Positions 15,883-24,967 of a DNA stretch of 40,768 nucleotides are shown one piece after another (positions within the stretch are counted from its first letter, which is position 1; every line of letters starts with the position of its first letter). Below the pieces are notes generated by a model. It worked only from the letters and a program-made list of their open reading frames with translations, was not told the origin of the DNA and searched no databases. Position numbers and translations under genes: made by a program. Origin of the DNA: JBAUHN01 sp049680295 (GTDB lineage Bacteria; Pseudomonadota; Alphaproteobacteria; Rhodobacterales; Rhodobacteraceae); the NCBI GenBank assembly GCA_049680295.1, contig JBAUHN010000007.1, positions 1-40,768 of the forward strand. Reading direction: 5' to 3'.

Positions 15883-17184
15883 ATGCGCGTCGCCCTGCTC
15901 ATTTTATGCTTGATGCTCCCACTGACGGTTCTGGCGCAAACGTCAGACCAGCCATCAGGGCAAATCGCTGTGTCCGACAGCGCCAGTCAGGATGCAGCCA
16001 TCGCAGTCAGAATTCGCGACATCCTGAATGAGCTGGACGGCTTTGGAGACATCACGGTTACGGTATCCTCGGGTATCGTGACCTTTCGCGGCACCACTTT
16101 GGACACTGCAACCGCGACACGTCTGAACGATCTGGCAGCCCGCGTCGAAGGCGTTGTGGCCATCGAAAACGAAGTGTTGGAAAGCACTGATGTGGTCGAG
16201 CGTCTGAACCCGGCACTGGACCGGTTTCAGACCAGGATCGTGCAGGCGGTGTCGTTTTTGCCGCTGCTGCTGGTCGCTGTGTTTGTGTTTGCAATCGTCG
16301 TGGTGCTGGGCCTGTTGCTGGCCCGGATGCGCGCACCATGGGATACGATCGCGCCCAATGCATTTATTGCAGATATTTACCGCCAGATTGTCCGCCTTGC
16401 CTTTACCATTGCCGCATTGGTCATTGCGCTTGATATCTTAGGCGCCGCTGCCTTGTTGTCGACGATCCTTGGGGCTGCGGGGATTGTCGGTCTGGCAATC
16501 GGCTTTGCTGTGCGCGACACGGTTGAGAACTTCATCGCGTCGATCATGCTGTCCGTCCGCCAACCCTTTCGACCCAATGATGAGGTCGAGATCAATGGCG
16601 ACATCGGCAAGGTCATCCGGTTGACCAGCCGCGCGACAATTCTGCTCAGCTTTGATGGCAACCACATTCGCATTCCCAATGCCACTGTTTTCAATAGTCG
16701 AATCATCAACTTTTCGCGCAACCCTGAACGGCGTTTTGTCTTTGTATTGGGGGTGGCCCCTGACACCGATCTGGCCCAGGCGCGCGATCTGGCAGTCCGT
16801 ACTTTGGCCGATCTGCCATTTGTGCTGGAAAATCCAGCGCCTGCCGCGTGGATAGATGCCGTGGGCGACAGTACTGTCTCGGTTAAAATTGCCGGTTGGA
16901 TTGACCAAAGCGAAACCAGTGTGTCGCTGGCAAAAAGCGAAGCCATTCGCCTGACAATGGCCGCATTCACCGCAAACCATATCGCAATGCCAGAACCCAC
17001 TTTCCGGATAGCAGCCCCGGCCAACGCACACCCCACATCAACCACCACTCCTTCTGAGCCTGACATCGCTCCGGCCCAAACTGTTGATGCTGTTGCCGAC
17101 AGACAGCTCGAAGAAATAGTCGACATCGAACGGGCTGAATTGACGCAAGACGATCTTTTGAACCAAAAAGCGCCTGAAGAATAG
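15883..17184 (+). CDS. MscS-family mechanosensitive channel with N-terminal BON domain
   Basis: A 433-residue protein starting at ATG 15883. An in-frame TTG lies 30 bases upstream, but the ATG gives a cleaner signal peptide (MRVALLILCLMLPLTVLA) and has AAAGG upstream. Order: signal peptide; BON domain (about 36-100) in the periplasm; three membrane helices (about 123-147, 168-188, 190-210), the last with the Gly/Ala-rich GAAGIVGLAIGFAV pore-lining pattern; then the MscS beta domain (RPNDEVEINGDIGKVI, about 230-245) and cytoplasmic cage. It would open under membrane tension. A BON domain may anchor it to the envelope. The C-terminal tail (about 385-433) is acidic and low in structure. Confidence 0.88.
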   Translation: MRVALLILCLMLPLTVLAQTSDQPSGQIAVSDSASQDAAIAVRIRDILNELDGFGDITVTVSSGIVTFRGTTLDTATATRLNDLAARVEGVVAIENEVLESTDVVERLNPALDRFQTRIVQAVSFLPLLLVAVFVFAIVVVLGLLLARMRAPWDTIAPNAFIADIYRQIVRLAFTIAALVIALDILGAAALLSTILGAAGIVGLAIGFAVRDTVENFIASIMLSVRQPFRPNDEVEINGDIGKVIRLTSRATILLSFDGNHIRIPNATVFNSRIINFSRNPERRFVFVLGVAPDTDLAQARDLAVRTLADLPFVLENPAPAAWIDAVGDSTVSVKIAGWIDQSETSVSLAKSEAIRLTMAAFTANHIAMPEPTFRIAAPANAHPTSTTTPSEPDIAPAQTVDAVADRQLEEIVDIERAELTQDDLLNQKAPEE

Positions 17185-17278
17185 TTGATCAAGCCCTTGA
17201 GCACGCAAAGGTTACAGAAAATTTTCGAAAAACGGGTCTTGCGCGCAGCATCATCCCGGCTTAGTTAACGGGCTGTGT

Positions 17279-17353
17279 TGGGATGTGGCCTAGCGGTAGG
17301 GCAACTGTTTTTGGTACAGTAGATCGTAGGTTCGAATCCTACCATCCCAGCCA
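17279..17353 (+). tRNA. tRNA-Gln (anticodon UUG)
   Basis: The acceptor stem TGGGATG (17279-17285) pairs perfectly with CATCCCA (17343-17349), followed by discriminator G and an encoded CCA (17351-17353). The anticodon stem ACTGT/ACAGT closes a 7-base loop TTTTGGT with anticodon TTG. The T arm is GTAGG-TTCGAAT-CCTAC. It reads glutamine CAA codons. A decayed integrase lies about 330 bases downstream. Confidence 0.97.
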
Positions 17354-18115
17354 AAATTTTCAATTTTTCAACGCTTTGGCACACATCGACTAACTACCGT
17401 ATTCGCATTGGTATTCAGATAGTGCTCTATGAGGCCAGTTTTTCCGCCTGGTCCGCGTTGAAACTTTGATGTCTAGGCTTCGGTCCTATTAGGTCTAAAC
17501 CTTCTCACTGACGGCAAAACGGCCATTCGTACAAAACGCAGCGAAGGTTTCAAAAGCCCAAGGACGAAACCGCTTTCGCGGTATTGGCGCTTGTGGCGCG
17601 TTGATGTGAGCGGTCTGGATTTTGCGAACTGACGAACCTGTCTGACAATTGGCTCCTGACCCTAATGACAGGAGAGTCTGATGACCGATCAATATGTTCC
17701 CAAGCTGCGCCAACGTTTTCTTGGCGACATGCGGATCGAGGATCTGCCGCCGAAGACGCAGGCAATATACCTGCATGCGATGCAGACTTCACGCGGTTTT
17801 CGGGCACGCACCGGATAATGCCACGCCTGAGGAGTTGCGGGCGTTTCAATTGGATATGAAGGAACGGAGCGTCGGCGATGACCCACAATCCCCAAAGCAC
17901 CGAAACCCGCCGCGCTTTCCTCCTTATCAGATTTATGGCCGCTGCGGCTGCGCAGGTGGCTGCTTTGGTGCGCTTTGCATACCTTCGCTTTTTATTTCAT
18001 GCCCATGGCGGCCACGATATTCATCCAGCGAGCGGTGGTAACTTGGATGCGGCCTCTCAGCGCAAATGCAGGTCGGATGGCTCCGGCTCAGAGAGCCGGA
18101 ACTTTTGATGTCCCT
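17354..18115. other. Gene-poor stretch after tRNA-Gln with mobile-element debris
   Basis: About 760 bases with no intact gene. The first ~320 bases hold no recognised feature. A broken integrase starts at 17681. From ~17880 to 18115 open frames are short and not recognised. There is no obvious terminal inverted repeat and no second copy of the tRNA 3' end within the window. Confidence 0.5.
17681..17880 (+). pseudogene. Decayed tyrosine recombinase (IS91-associated integrase) N-terminus
   Basis: ATG 17681 with the ribosome-binding site AGGAGAG starts MTDQYVPKLRQRFLGDMRI and continues EDLPPKTQAIYLHAM, the SAM-like N-terminal core-binding domain of phage-type integrases found in IS91-like elements. 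After codon 34 the frame is lost: DFTRF lies in a second frame and GHAPDNATPEELRAFQLD in a third, so at least two small deletions separate them. The catalytic domain (R..HxxR..Y) is absent. Only debris of a former mobile element remains. Confidence 0.75.
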
Positions 18116-18970
18116 TCAGGCCGGTAACACGTTCGATTTTTGCACGCCCAAGCCGGAAATACCCAAAGTCACAACCTCGCCGCCATGCAGATATTGCTGG
18201 GGAGATTGGCCCATGCCCACGCCTGGTGGCGTTCCGGTCGAAATCACATCGCCCGCCTGCAGGCTCATAAACTGGCTGCAATAGGAAACGAGATGCGGTA
18301 TCTTGAAGATCAAAGTCGCGGTTGATCCGGTCTGCATGCGTTTGCCATCCACATCCAGCCACATGTCCAAGTTGTCCATGTCTGCGATCTCATCAAGTGT
18401 CACGAGCCATGGGCCTGTTGGCCCAAACGTGTCGCACCCTTTGCCTTTGTCCCAGGTGCCCGCACGGTTAAGCTGAAAATCACGCTCTGACACATCGTTG
18501 ATCACACAAAAGCCAGCCACATGATCCATCGCATTGGCTTCGTCGATATAGGCCCCCGGCTCACCAATCACGACGCCCAGTTCGACCTCCCAGTCGGTCT
18601 TGACCGAACCGCGTGGCACTTGGATATCATCATTCGGACCCACCACTGCAGAGGTCCATTTGTTGAAGATGATGGGTTCTACAGGGATAGGCATACCGGC
18701 CTCTTCGGCGTGATCGGCATAGTTCAGACCGATACAAACGTATTTGCCGATATTCCCGACACAAGCGCCAAGGCGTAAGTCGTCTTGTGGTGTACCATTG
18801 ACCAATGGCAACGTATCCGGGTCCAGCGCCTGCAGGGCCTTCAGGCCAGATGGCCGCAATGTCTCACCTGCGATATCGGGCACCACGCCCGACAGATCGC
18901 GCACGCGACCTGATGCATCCAGAAGGCCGGGCTTTTCTGCGCCGGACGCCCCATAGCGGAGAAGTTTCAT
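18116..18970 (-). CDS. Fumarylacetoacetate hydrolase-family protein (2,4-diketo-3-deoxy sugar-acid hydrolase-like)
   Basis: A 284-residue FAH-superfamily enzyme. The N-terminal ~70 residues are the usual small lead domain; the catalytic part has CIGLNYADHAEE (79-90), metal ligands Glu128 and Glu130 in DWEVELG, Asp159 in INDVSERD, and the STGTPPGVG loop (244-252). Relatives cleave 2,4-diketo-3-deoxy-L-fuconate or -rhamnonate to pyruvate and L-lactate; others are labelled ureidoglycolate lyase. The lactate-dehydrogenase-type and DHRS6-type enzymes of the divergent arm favour the sugar-acid role. It is the last gene of the leftward operon, with a GAGGA ribosome-binding site before the ATG. Confidence 0.85.
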   Translation of the reverse strand: MKLLRYGASGAEKPGLLDASGRVRDLSGVVPDIAGETLRPSGLKALQALDPDTLPLVNGTPQDDLRLGACVGNIGKYVCIGLNYADHAEEAGMPIPVEPIIFNKWTSAVVGPNDDIQVPRGSVKTDWEVELGVVIGEPGAYIDEANAMDHVAGFCVINDVSERDFQLNRAGTWDKGKGCDTFGPTGPWLVTLDEIADMDNLDMWLDVDGKRMQTGSTATLIFKIPHLVSYCSQFMSLQAGDVISTGTPPGVGMGQSPQQYLHGGEVVTLGISGLGVQKSNVLPA

Positions 18971-19004
18971 ATCGTATCCTCTTGTTAAAGGGGTAAATTG
19001 GGTT

Positions 19005-19715
19005 TCAACAGGCTGGACCGCGCGCGGCCCAAAGCGCCCCGCGGCGGATCATCTCGGTGACTTGCTGCACCCTAAGATCGTCTAGTTCATGGCCGATCGA
19101 ACAGTAGAACACGCGGCCCTTGTCCCAGCGCCGCTTCCAGACAACTGGGATCACGGTGCCTTCGATCCACCACAGATGATCGCCTGAGAATGTTGTGGTC
19201 GCCAGGACGTCATTGGACGGATCGACGAGCATGTAGTATTGCTCGGTCGTCAGGCGGAAGCTTTTGATGCCTTGCACAATCGGGTCGTCCGGTTTGCAGA
19301 TCGTCACGTCGTAATCAACGTAGTCTTCACGCGGCTGCAGGTTGTCAGGCCATCCGGGCGGATGCGCCACAAATTGACCACCGATCAGAAAATGATAGGT
19401 CGGGCGGTCGCGGAACGCGTCCCCCATATGCCCGTGCCATCCTGCTATTCCACACCCTTCGGCGATCAGCTTCAACAGACCGTCCTCTTGCGGTTTGGTC
19501 ATGTTGCCGAATTCTTCCTGGTGACCTGAGCGCGCAGAAGACCAGATCGGTGTTATCAAGTCCACCTCTGCCAAATCTTCGGGCCGGGCCAATGGTTCGA
19601 GTGTGTCGTACACATCAACTTCAAAGCCGTTGTCTTCGAGCAAGTTCTTATACCACTCCGCAAAATGGGTCGGCGTATGGCCTTCCCAACCGCCAACGAA
19701 CAAAGCCGCTTTCAT
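19005..19715 (-). CDS. ThuA-like domain protein
   Basis: A 236-residue protein of the ThuA family, a class-I glutamine-amidotransferase-like fold first linked to trehalose/disaccharide use. Typical pieces are FVGGWEGHTP at the N-terminus (6-15), GIAGWHGHMGDAFRD in the middle and GRVFYCSIGHE near the C-terminus. The family's chemistry is poorly known; members often sit with sugar oxidoreductases and may act on 3-keto sugars. Its ATG overlaps the stop of the preceding dehydrogenase (ATGA), so the two are coupled. A good AAGGAAA ribosome-binding site is within the upstream gene. Confidence 0.82.
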   Translation of the reverse strand: MKAALFVGGWEGHTPTHFAEWYKNLLEDNGFEVDVYDTLEPLARPEDLAEVDLITPIWSSARSGHQEEFGNMTKPQEDGLLKLIAEGCGIAGWHGHMGDAFRDRPTYHFLIGGQFVAHPPGWPDNLQPREDYVDYDVTICKPDDPIVQGIKSFRLTTEQYYMLVDPSNDVLATTTFSGDHLWWIEGTVIPVVWKRRWDKGRVFYCSIGHELDDLRVQQVTEMIRRGALWAARGPAC

Positions 19716-20578
19716 AGTGTTTCCTTTCGCATGTAGGTCAGCATCGACGCCATGTCGCGGGTGCCATAACCTGCCTTTTCCGCTTCGATCAATTTGGCCA
19801 AGGTGGTACGACCCTGTGGCATCGCAGAGCCAAGCCGATCAGCAAGTTTTACCGTTACCTCCATGTCTTTGCGAGCCAGAGCCACTGTGAACGTCACATC
19901 ATGGTCTGCCTCGTTCAGATAAAGCGGACGCCGGTATTTGAGCATCGGCGCACAGGCAGCCGATGCTTCGATCACATCAAATGCGACCGCGGATTTGATG
20001 CCGGATGCTTCGGCCAAGGTCATTGCTTCAGCCAGCGTTTGATTGATCCCGTGGATCAGCGAATTCACCGCCAGTTTCATCACAGCCCCTGCCCCGGACC
20101 GGCCGAGGTAGATGGTCTTGCGACCGACCGCATCGAATATGGCCGCAAGATCGGCATCTGCGTCACGGCATCCGGCCATGATCAGCAGGTCTGCATTCGC
20201 AGCAGCTTGTGTCGCGCCGGAAACCGGCGCATCGATGACCCGGACACCTTTCGGTGCTTTTGCAACTAATTCGGCGATGTGGTCCGGGCTCATGGTGCCC
20301 ATTTCTACAATTGTCGTGTTGCTTGCTGAGGTAAACAATCCGTCTTGGCCAAGATACACGTCCTGAGAGGCTGCGTCATCGGCCAGCATCGTCACAACGA
20401 TGCCGGCTCGGGCCGTCAGATCGGCAGGGGTTGGCACGGCCCAACAGTTCTCTGACGCGGCAAAATCCCTCGCCGTTTGTCCAGTGCGGTTCCAGACAAA
20501 CACCTCATGCCCCCTCGCGATCAGGTTGCGGGCCATGTGCTGCCCCATCCTGCCCAATCCGGCAAAGCCGATGCGCAT
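19712..20578 (-). CDS. NAD(P)-dependent oxidoreductase, 3-hydroxyisobutyrate dehydrogenase family
   Basis: A 288-residue beta-hydroxyacid dehydrogenase. The nucleotide motif is GFAGLGRMGQHMARNL (4-19), the substrate motif DAPVSGA (117-123), and the catalytic lysine is Lys168 in GAVMKLAVN with Asn172 near it. Members oxidise 3-hydroxyacids such as tartronate, 3-hydroxyisobutyrate or sugar acids; the real substrate is unknown. The start lies one base past the ATPase stop, so it belongs to the ABC transporter operon. Confidence 0.87.
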   Translation of the reverse strand: MRIGFAGLGRMGQHMARNLIARGHEVFVWNRTGQTARDFAASENCWAVPTPADLTARAGIVVTMLADDAASQDVYLGQDGLFTSASNTTIVEMGTMSPDHIAELVAKAPKGVRVIDAPVSGATQAAANADLLIMAGCRDADADLAAIFDAVGRKTIYLGRSGAGAVMKLAVNSLIHGINQTLAEAMTLAEASGIKSAVAFDVIEASAACAPMLKYRRPLYLNEADHDVTFTVALARKDMEVTVKLADRLGSAMPQGRTTLAKLIEAEKAGYGTRDMASMLTYMRKETL

Positions 20579-20579
20579 C

Positions 20580-22094
20580 TCAAGCCGCCTTTTCGGTGGC
20601 TGTAATACCAGAAATCGCCTGAATAAGGCTCTCCTCGGTAACCTCTTCGGAGGTAAACGTTCGGATCACTTTGCCAGAGAACATCGCAACGATCCGATCG
20701 CTGACATGCAGCACCTCGGGCATTTCGGAACTGACGACGATGACAGCATAGCCTTGTGCAGCCAATTCCCGGATCAGGTTGTGAATCTCTGACTTTGATC
20801 CGACGTCGATCCCACGCGTCGGCTCATCCACGATCAGAACTTTGGGATGCATCGACAGCCACTTGCCTATTACGATCTTTTGCTGGTTCCCCCCCGAGAG
20901 GTTGCCCACCGTTTGCTTCCATCCCGGCGTCCGAATATCGAGCTTGTCTTTATATTTGTCAAAGATCTCTGTTTCCGCGCCGGGTGCTACGAAAGGACCG
21001 GATGAAAGATCACCCACTTGCGGCAGGGTCATGTTATCCCGGCAATTCATCCCCAGTACCAGGCCTTGGCCTTTGCGGTCTTCTGGCACCAGAGAAATGC
21101 CCTTGCTGATGGCATCGGCGGGCGACGATACGTGCACCTCTTCACCGTCCAGCAAGATTGCGCCAGCACTGGGGTCGCGCAATCCAAACAACGTCTCGGC
21201 GATCTCGGTGCGCCCTGCCCCGACCAGACCGTAAAATCCCAGAACTTCACCACGGCGCACCTTAAAACTGACGTCCTGGAACAAGTCTCCGCACGATAGG
21301 CCACGTACTTCGAGGGCGACATCGCCCATCTCGTGATGGGTTGCATTGCGCGACAGATCAAGCGCGCGACCGATCATTAGTTGCGTCACCTCTTCTTCGT
21401 TGGTGGCGCGGGTTTCCAGCGTGCCGCGATAGGACCCGTCCCGCAGAACGCTGATCCGATCAGTGATCTTGAAAATCTCTTCCATCCGGTGGGAAATATA
21501 AATGATCCCAACGCCCTGACTTTGCAGGTCGGAAATGACGTCAAACAGCACGACCTTTTCTGCATCCGTCAGCGAGGCTGTGGGTTCATCAAAAATGACC
21601 GCTTTGGCATCGACGGTAAGTGCGCGGGCAATCTCGACCATCTGCTGGTTGGCAATCGACAGATCCCCGACGATCGTTTTGGCGTTGAACCCCACCTTCA
21701 GCTTTTCAAGGATTGTATCAGTTTGCGCAAATAGCGTGGCCCAATCGACGCGACCAAAGGAACGGCGCGGCAATTCACCCAGATAGATATTTTCTGCCAC
21801 GGTCAGCTCTTCCGCGAGGCTGAGTTCCTGATGAATGAATACGATACCCTTGGATTTCGCCTGTAGGGGCGAGGTCATGACAGTTGGCACTTCCTCAACG
21901 ATGATCTGACCTTCTTCGGGCTGATAGATGCCGCCCAAGACTTTCATCAGCGTTGATTTTCCGGCGCCGTTTTCCCCCATCAAGGCGTGAACTTCGCCGG
22001 GCATCACCGAAAAGGATACGCCATCAAGCGCACGGACACCGGGGAAGGTTTTAACGATCCCTTCAAGACGCAAGGCGGGTGTTTGGCCGGTCAT
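20580..22094 (-). CDS. Sugar ABC transporter ATP-binding protein (RbsA type)
   Basis: A 504-residue tandem ATPase of the ribose/xylose/galactose (CUT2) class. Cassette 1 has Walker A GENGAGKST, signature LSIANQQMVEI and Walker B VIFDEPTASL. Cassette 2 has a degenerate Walker A (GLVGAGRTE), signature LSGGNQQKI and Walker B LIVDEPTRGIDVG, the usual RbsA asymmetry. It drives import through the two permeases encoded upstream. Its ATG overlaps the permease stop by four bases. Confidence 0.93.
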   Translation of the reverse strand: MTGQTPALRLEGIVKTFPGVRALDGVSFSVMPGEVHALMGENGAGKSTLMKVLGGIYQPEEGQIIVEEVPTVMTSPLQAKSKGIVFIHQELSLAEELTVAENIYLGELPRRSFGRVDWATLFAQTDTILEKLKVGFNAKTIVGDLSIANQQMVEIARALTVDAKAVIFDEPTASLTDAEKVVLFDVISDLQSQGVGIIYISHRMEEIFKITDRISVLRDGSYRGTLETRATNEEEVTQLMIGRALDLSRNATHHEMGDVALEVRGLSCGDLFQDVSFKVRRGEVLGFYGLVGAGRTEIAETLFGLRDPSAGAILLDGEEVHVSSPADAISKGISLVPEDRKGQGLVLGMNCRDNMTLPQVGDLSSGPFVAPGAETEIFDKYKDKLDIRTPGWKQTVGNLSGGNQQKIVIGKWLSMHPKVLIVDEPTRGIDVGSKSEIHNLIRELAAQGYAVIVVSSEMPEVLHVSDRIVAMFSGKVIRTFTSEEVTEESLIQAISGITATEKAA

Positions 22095-23092
22095 ATCTTC
22101 AACTCCTCTTTGCCCTTGGTGTTCAACTGACGGTCAAGGAACAGAACGGCGATCAGAATAAGGCCAATCACCAGATTAACGGTCGATGTATCTGCGCCGA
22201 TATGGCCCAAGCCCTTGCGCAGTAACTGAATGGCCAGAACGCCACCCAAGGTTGATACAATCGACCCTGCCCCACCGGTCAATTTGGTCCCTCCCAATAC
22301 GACCGCCGTAATGACCCAAAGCTCATAAAGCTGGCCATCGTTTGGATTGACCGAGCCGGATTCAGAGTAAAAGACCACAGCCGACAAGGCCGCCAGAAAG
22401 CCGATGATCATGAAATTGATCAGCATGTGCGGACCAACCTTGATCCCGGCGTTCACCGCGGCCTCGCGGTTATCCCCGATGGCATAGGCGTTTCGCCCAT
22501 GGACTGTGCGCGTCATCACGTACCAGATCACAAACGTGACAACGGCCAGAAACCATGTCGCCGTGTGCAGCCCGAGGAATTGCGCTTCGGCGAAATCAAC
22601 CAGTGTCCAGTTGAGGCTGGATGTCGGATTCTCGCCATTATACATGAACACCAGACCGCGAAAGCCCAGCATTGAACCCAAGGTTACGATGAAGGCATCA
22701 ACACCGGTTTTCCAGACGATCAACCCGTTGATAGCACCCAGCACAACGCCCGTCAGCAATGCCAGCCCCCAAGACACCGGGATCACCCAATCGCCCAGAC
22801 CGGCAAAGATCTCCCACGTCAAACTGTCAAGCAGGATCACCGCCGAGAGCGCAAAAATAGCGCCAACACTTAAGTCGATATTCCCGTTCACCATGATGAT
22901 CGTCATGCCCATGGCGATGATGCCGATGGGGGCTGACTGTTTCAGCAACAGCAGCATGTTGTCAGCGTCCATGAAGGCCTTGTCGGACAGCGACAGGAAT
23001 TCGCCCGCCACGCTGAAGAAGATCAATTCGAGGATAATAAACCCCCAAATCGCGCCGTTCTTGAGAAATTTGGACAGTTTTCCAGCTTCCAT
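22091..23092 (-). CDS. Sugar ABC transporter permease (RbsC type), second subunit
   Basis: A 333-residue membrane protein of the BPD_transp_2 family with about eight to ten helices. The pieces NGNIDLSVGAIFALSA (about 69-84) and the cytoplasmic loop GRNAYAIGDNREAAVNAGI (near 195-213) are diagnostic for CUT2 permeases. It probably forms a heterodimer with the next permease, which is unlike it in detail. It starts 12 bases after that permease's stop. Confidence 0.92.
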   Translation of the reverse strand: MEAGKLSKFLKNGAIWGFIILELIFFSVAGEFLSLSDKAFMDADNMLLLLKQSAPIGIIAMGMTIIMVNGNIDLSVGAIFALSAVILLDSLTWEIFAGLGDWVIPVSWGLALLTGVVLGAINGLIVWKTGVDAFIVTLGSMLGFRGLVFMYNGENPTSSLNWTLVDFAEAQFLGLHTATWFLAVVTFVIWYVMTRTVHGRNAYAIGDNREAAVNAGIKVGPHMLINFMIIGFLAALSAVVFYSESGSVNPNDGQLYELWVITAVVLGGTKLTGGAGSIVSTLGGVLAIQLLRKGLGHIGADTSTVNLVIGLILIAVLFLDRQLNTKGKEELKI

Positions 23093-23104
23093 TTTTCCGC
23101 TCCC

Positions 23105-24079
23105 CTACGCGATGTTTGACCAAAGCTTGCCGCGTTTGGCCGCAATATCGAGCCAGACCGCAAGAATGATGATGACCCATGTCACAACAAACTGGACATA
23201 GAATTGAAGGCCGACCAGAAGCAGACCGTTCTGGATAAATCCAAGGATCAGCACACCGATCACGGTTTTGAAGATGGTCCCCGACCCGCCAAGCAAGGAC
23301 GCGCCGCCCAAAATCACGGCAGCAAGCACGTCAAGTTCAAGCCCCTGACCGACCGTGTTTTGCGATCCCAGCGAGCGGCTTGCTTGAATAAGGCCAGCCA
23401 CGGCCACACAGAACGCTGACATCACATAACAAAAGAAGACTACGCGCGCCCGCTTGATCCCAGAGAAGGTCGCGGCAGTCCCGTTGCCACCTACTGCATA
23501 GACTTTGCGCCCAAAAGGCGTCTTCGCCAATATGATCCCTAAAAGCGCCGCCAAGAGAAGGAAAATCAGAATGGGCACAGGAATACCAAGCGCAGACCCC
23601 TGTCCGAATACACCGAACCAAGTACCTTCTTTGTCAACGATGTCCATGTTCTGGCCACCCGAATAGGTCAGCGTCAGGCCGTGAATTGCCGACAGCATGC
23701 CCAATGTCACAATAAGAGAGTTGAGCTTGAGATAACCGACCAGAAACCCGATGAACGCCCCCAGACAAAGGGTCATGGCGAACATTGCAGGAATGGCAAG
23801 AGCGGGACCGATCTTGTCATGCAGATCCAGCACCACAATCGTCGAGAACGACATCATGGACCCGACCGACAGGTCGAGGTTTCCACTGATGACAACAAAG
23901 GTCACGCCAAGCGCCATGACTCCCAAAATCGCGGAAGACCGCACCACACCCATCACATTGTCAGGGCTCAAAAAACGCTCATTCGCCAAGGTAAATCCGA
24001 TGATGAACACCGCAAAAGCAATCAAAATGCCTTGCCGCGCCAAAAACCGTCCGATGTCTGCTTTTGACATGCTCGCCAT
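23105..24079 (-). CDS. Sugar ABC transporter permease (RbsC type), first subunit
   Basis: A 324-residue membrane protein. The frame is open 11 codons further upstream, but ATG 24077-24079 is chosen because a strong GGAGGGG ribosome-binding site lies at the right distance before it. Signatures are SGNLDLSVGSMMSFST and GRKVYAVGGNGTAATFSGI, the CUT2 permease motifs. Two non-identical permeases in one operon suggest a heterodimeric channel. Confidence 0.92.
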   Translation of the reverse strand: MASMSKADIGRFLARQGILIAFAVFIIGFTLANERFLSPDNVMGVVRSSAILGVMALGVTFVVISGNLDLSVGSMMSFSTIVVLDLHDKIGPALAIPAMFAMTLCLGAFIGFLVGYLKLNSLIVTLGMLSAIHGLTLTYSGGQNMDIVDKEGTWFGVFGQGSALGIPVPILIFLLLAALLGIILAKTPFGRKVYAVGGNGTAATFSGIKRARVVFFCYVMSAFCVAVAGLIQASRSLGSQNTVGQGLELDVLAAVILGGASLLGGSGTIFKTVIGVLILGFIQNGLLLVGLQFYVQFVVTWVIIILAVWLDIAAKRGKLWSNIA

Positions 24080-24126
24080 ATTTCCCCTCCCATGGGCCAA
24101 AGGCCCGGCCATTGTTGGCCTATGCG

Positions 24127-24924
24127 TCAGACCAATGTCATCCCACCATCGATCATGACGATTTGTCCGGTCATATAATCACTATCCCTGGACGCCAGAT
24201 ACGTCGTTGTTCCGGTGATATCTTCGGTTTTGGCTACGCGGCCGCGCAGGATTTCGGATGAGAATTCCTCCATCGCCTGGCCGGGCCGGTCCGCGGCACC
24301 AATCTCCATCAGGTCCTGATCGACTTGTTCCCACATTTCTGTGGCGACCACACCGGGCGCAAAACCTGTGACAGTAATGTCATGTTTTGCCAAATCGCGC
24401 GCGCCCGATTGGGTCAGCGCCACAACTGCAAATTTGCTGGCACAATAGGAGGCAACATTGTCAAACCCCTGACGACTGGCGATGGATGCCGTGTTGATGA
24501 TCTTGCCGCCCGTGCCTTGGGCGATCATTTGGTGGGCCGCTTCCTGCATGCCGATCATACAGCCCAAGCCGTTTACCCCCATGATAAAATTCCAGTTGTC
24601 TTCGGTGACATCCAGAAAGTTCATTGGGCGGTTTACGCCGGCATTGTTGAATTTGACATCAAGTTTGCCAAAGATCTGAACCGCATGCGCGATCATAGCT
24701 TTGACTGACGCGCGATCCGTTACATCAACCTGAGCGTGGGTGACCTTGCCGCCATACTGCGTTGCCCTATCCGTGTTTTCATCCGCTACCTGCGCTACCT
24801 TTTCGCCGTTGATGTCCGCAAAACATACGTCAGCGCCTTCATCCAACAAGGCTTCGGCAATTGCGCGCCCGATACCTTGCGCGGCACCTGTCACAATGCA
24901 AGACCTTCCCGTCACACGCCCCAT
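24127..24924 (-). CDS. Short-chain dehydrogenase/reductase, sugar/polyol type
   Basis: A 265-residue classical SDR. Cofactor motif TGAAQGIG (12-19), NNAG at 93-96, and the catalytic set Ser147, Tyr160 and Lys164. The acidic residue after the second strand (FADIN, Asp37) points to NAD. It lies between the binding-protein gene and the permeases, with a GGGAGG ribosome-binding site. It shares the APGVVxTxxWEQxDxDLxEIG segment with the SDR at 28044-28853, so the two are paralogues on opposite sides of the regulator. The oxidised substrate is presumably the imported compound or an early intermediate. Confidence 0.88.
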   Translation of the reverse strand: MGRVTGRSCIVTGAAQGIGRAIAEALLDEGADVCFADINGEKVAQVADENTDRATQYGGKVTHAQVDVTDRASVKAMIAHAVQIFGKLDVKFNNAGVNRPMNFLDVTEDNWNFIMGVNGLGCMIGMQEAAHQMIAQGTGGKIINTASIASRQGFDNVASYCASKFAVVALTQSGARDLAKHDITVTGFAPGVVATEMWEQVDQDLMEIGAADRPGQAMEEFSSEILRGRVAKTEDITGTTTYLASRDSDYMTGQIVMIDGGMTLV

Positions 24925-24967
24925 GACGCGCCCTCCCGTAAAACTGTCGTCGGTGTAGAATGGAAAC

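Noticed and set aside
17495..17900. Minus-strand frames opposite the integrase relic
   Set aside because: They are shadows of the decayed integrase and of non-coding sequence; the plus-strand integrase similarity explains the region better.
24080..24112. Upstream start for the first RbsC-type permease
   Set aside because: It adds 11 polar residues and lacks a ribosome-binding site, whereas the ATG at 24079 has a strong one.
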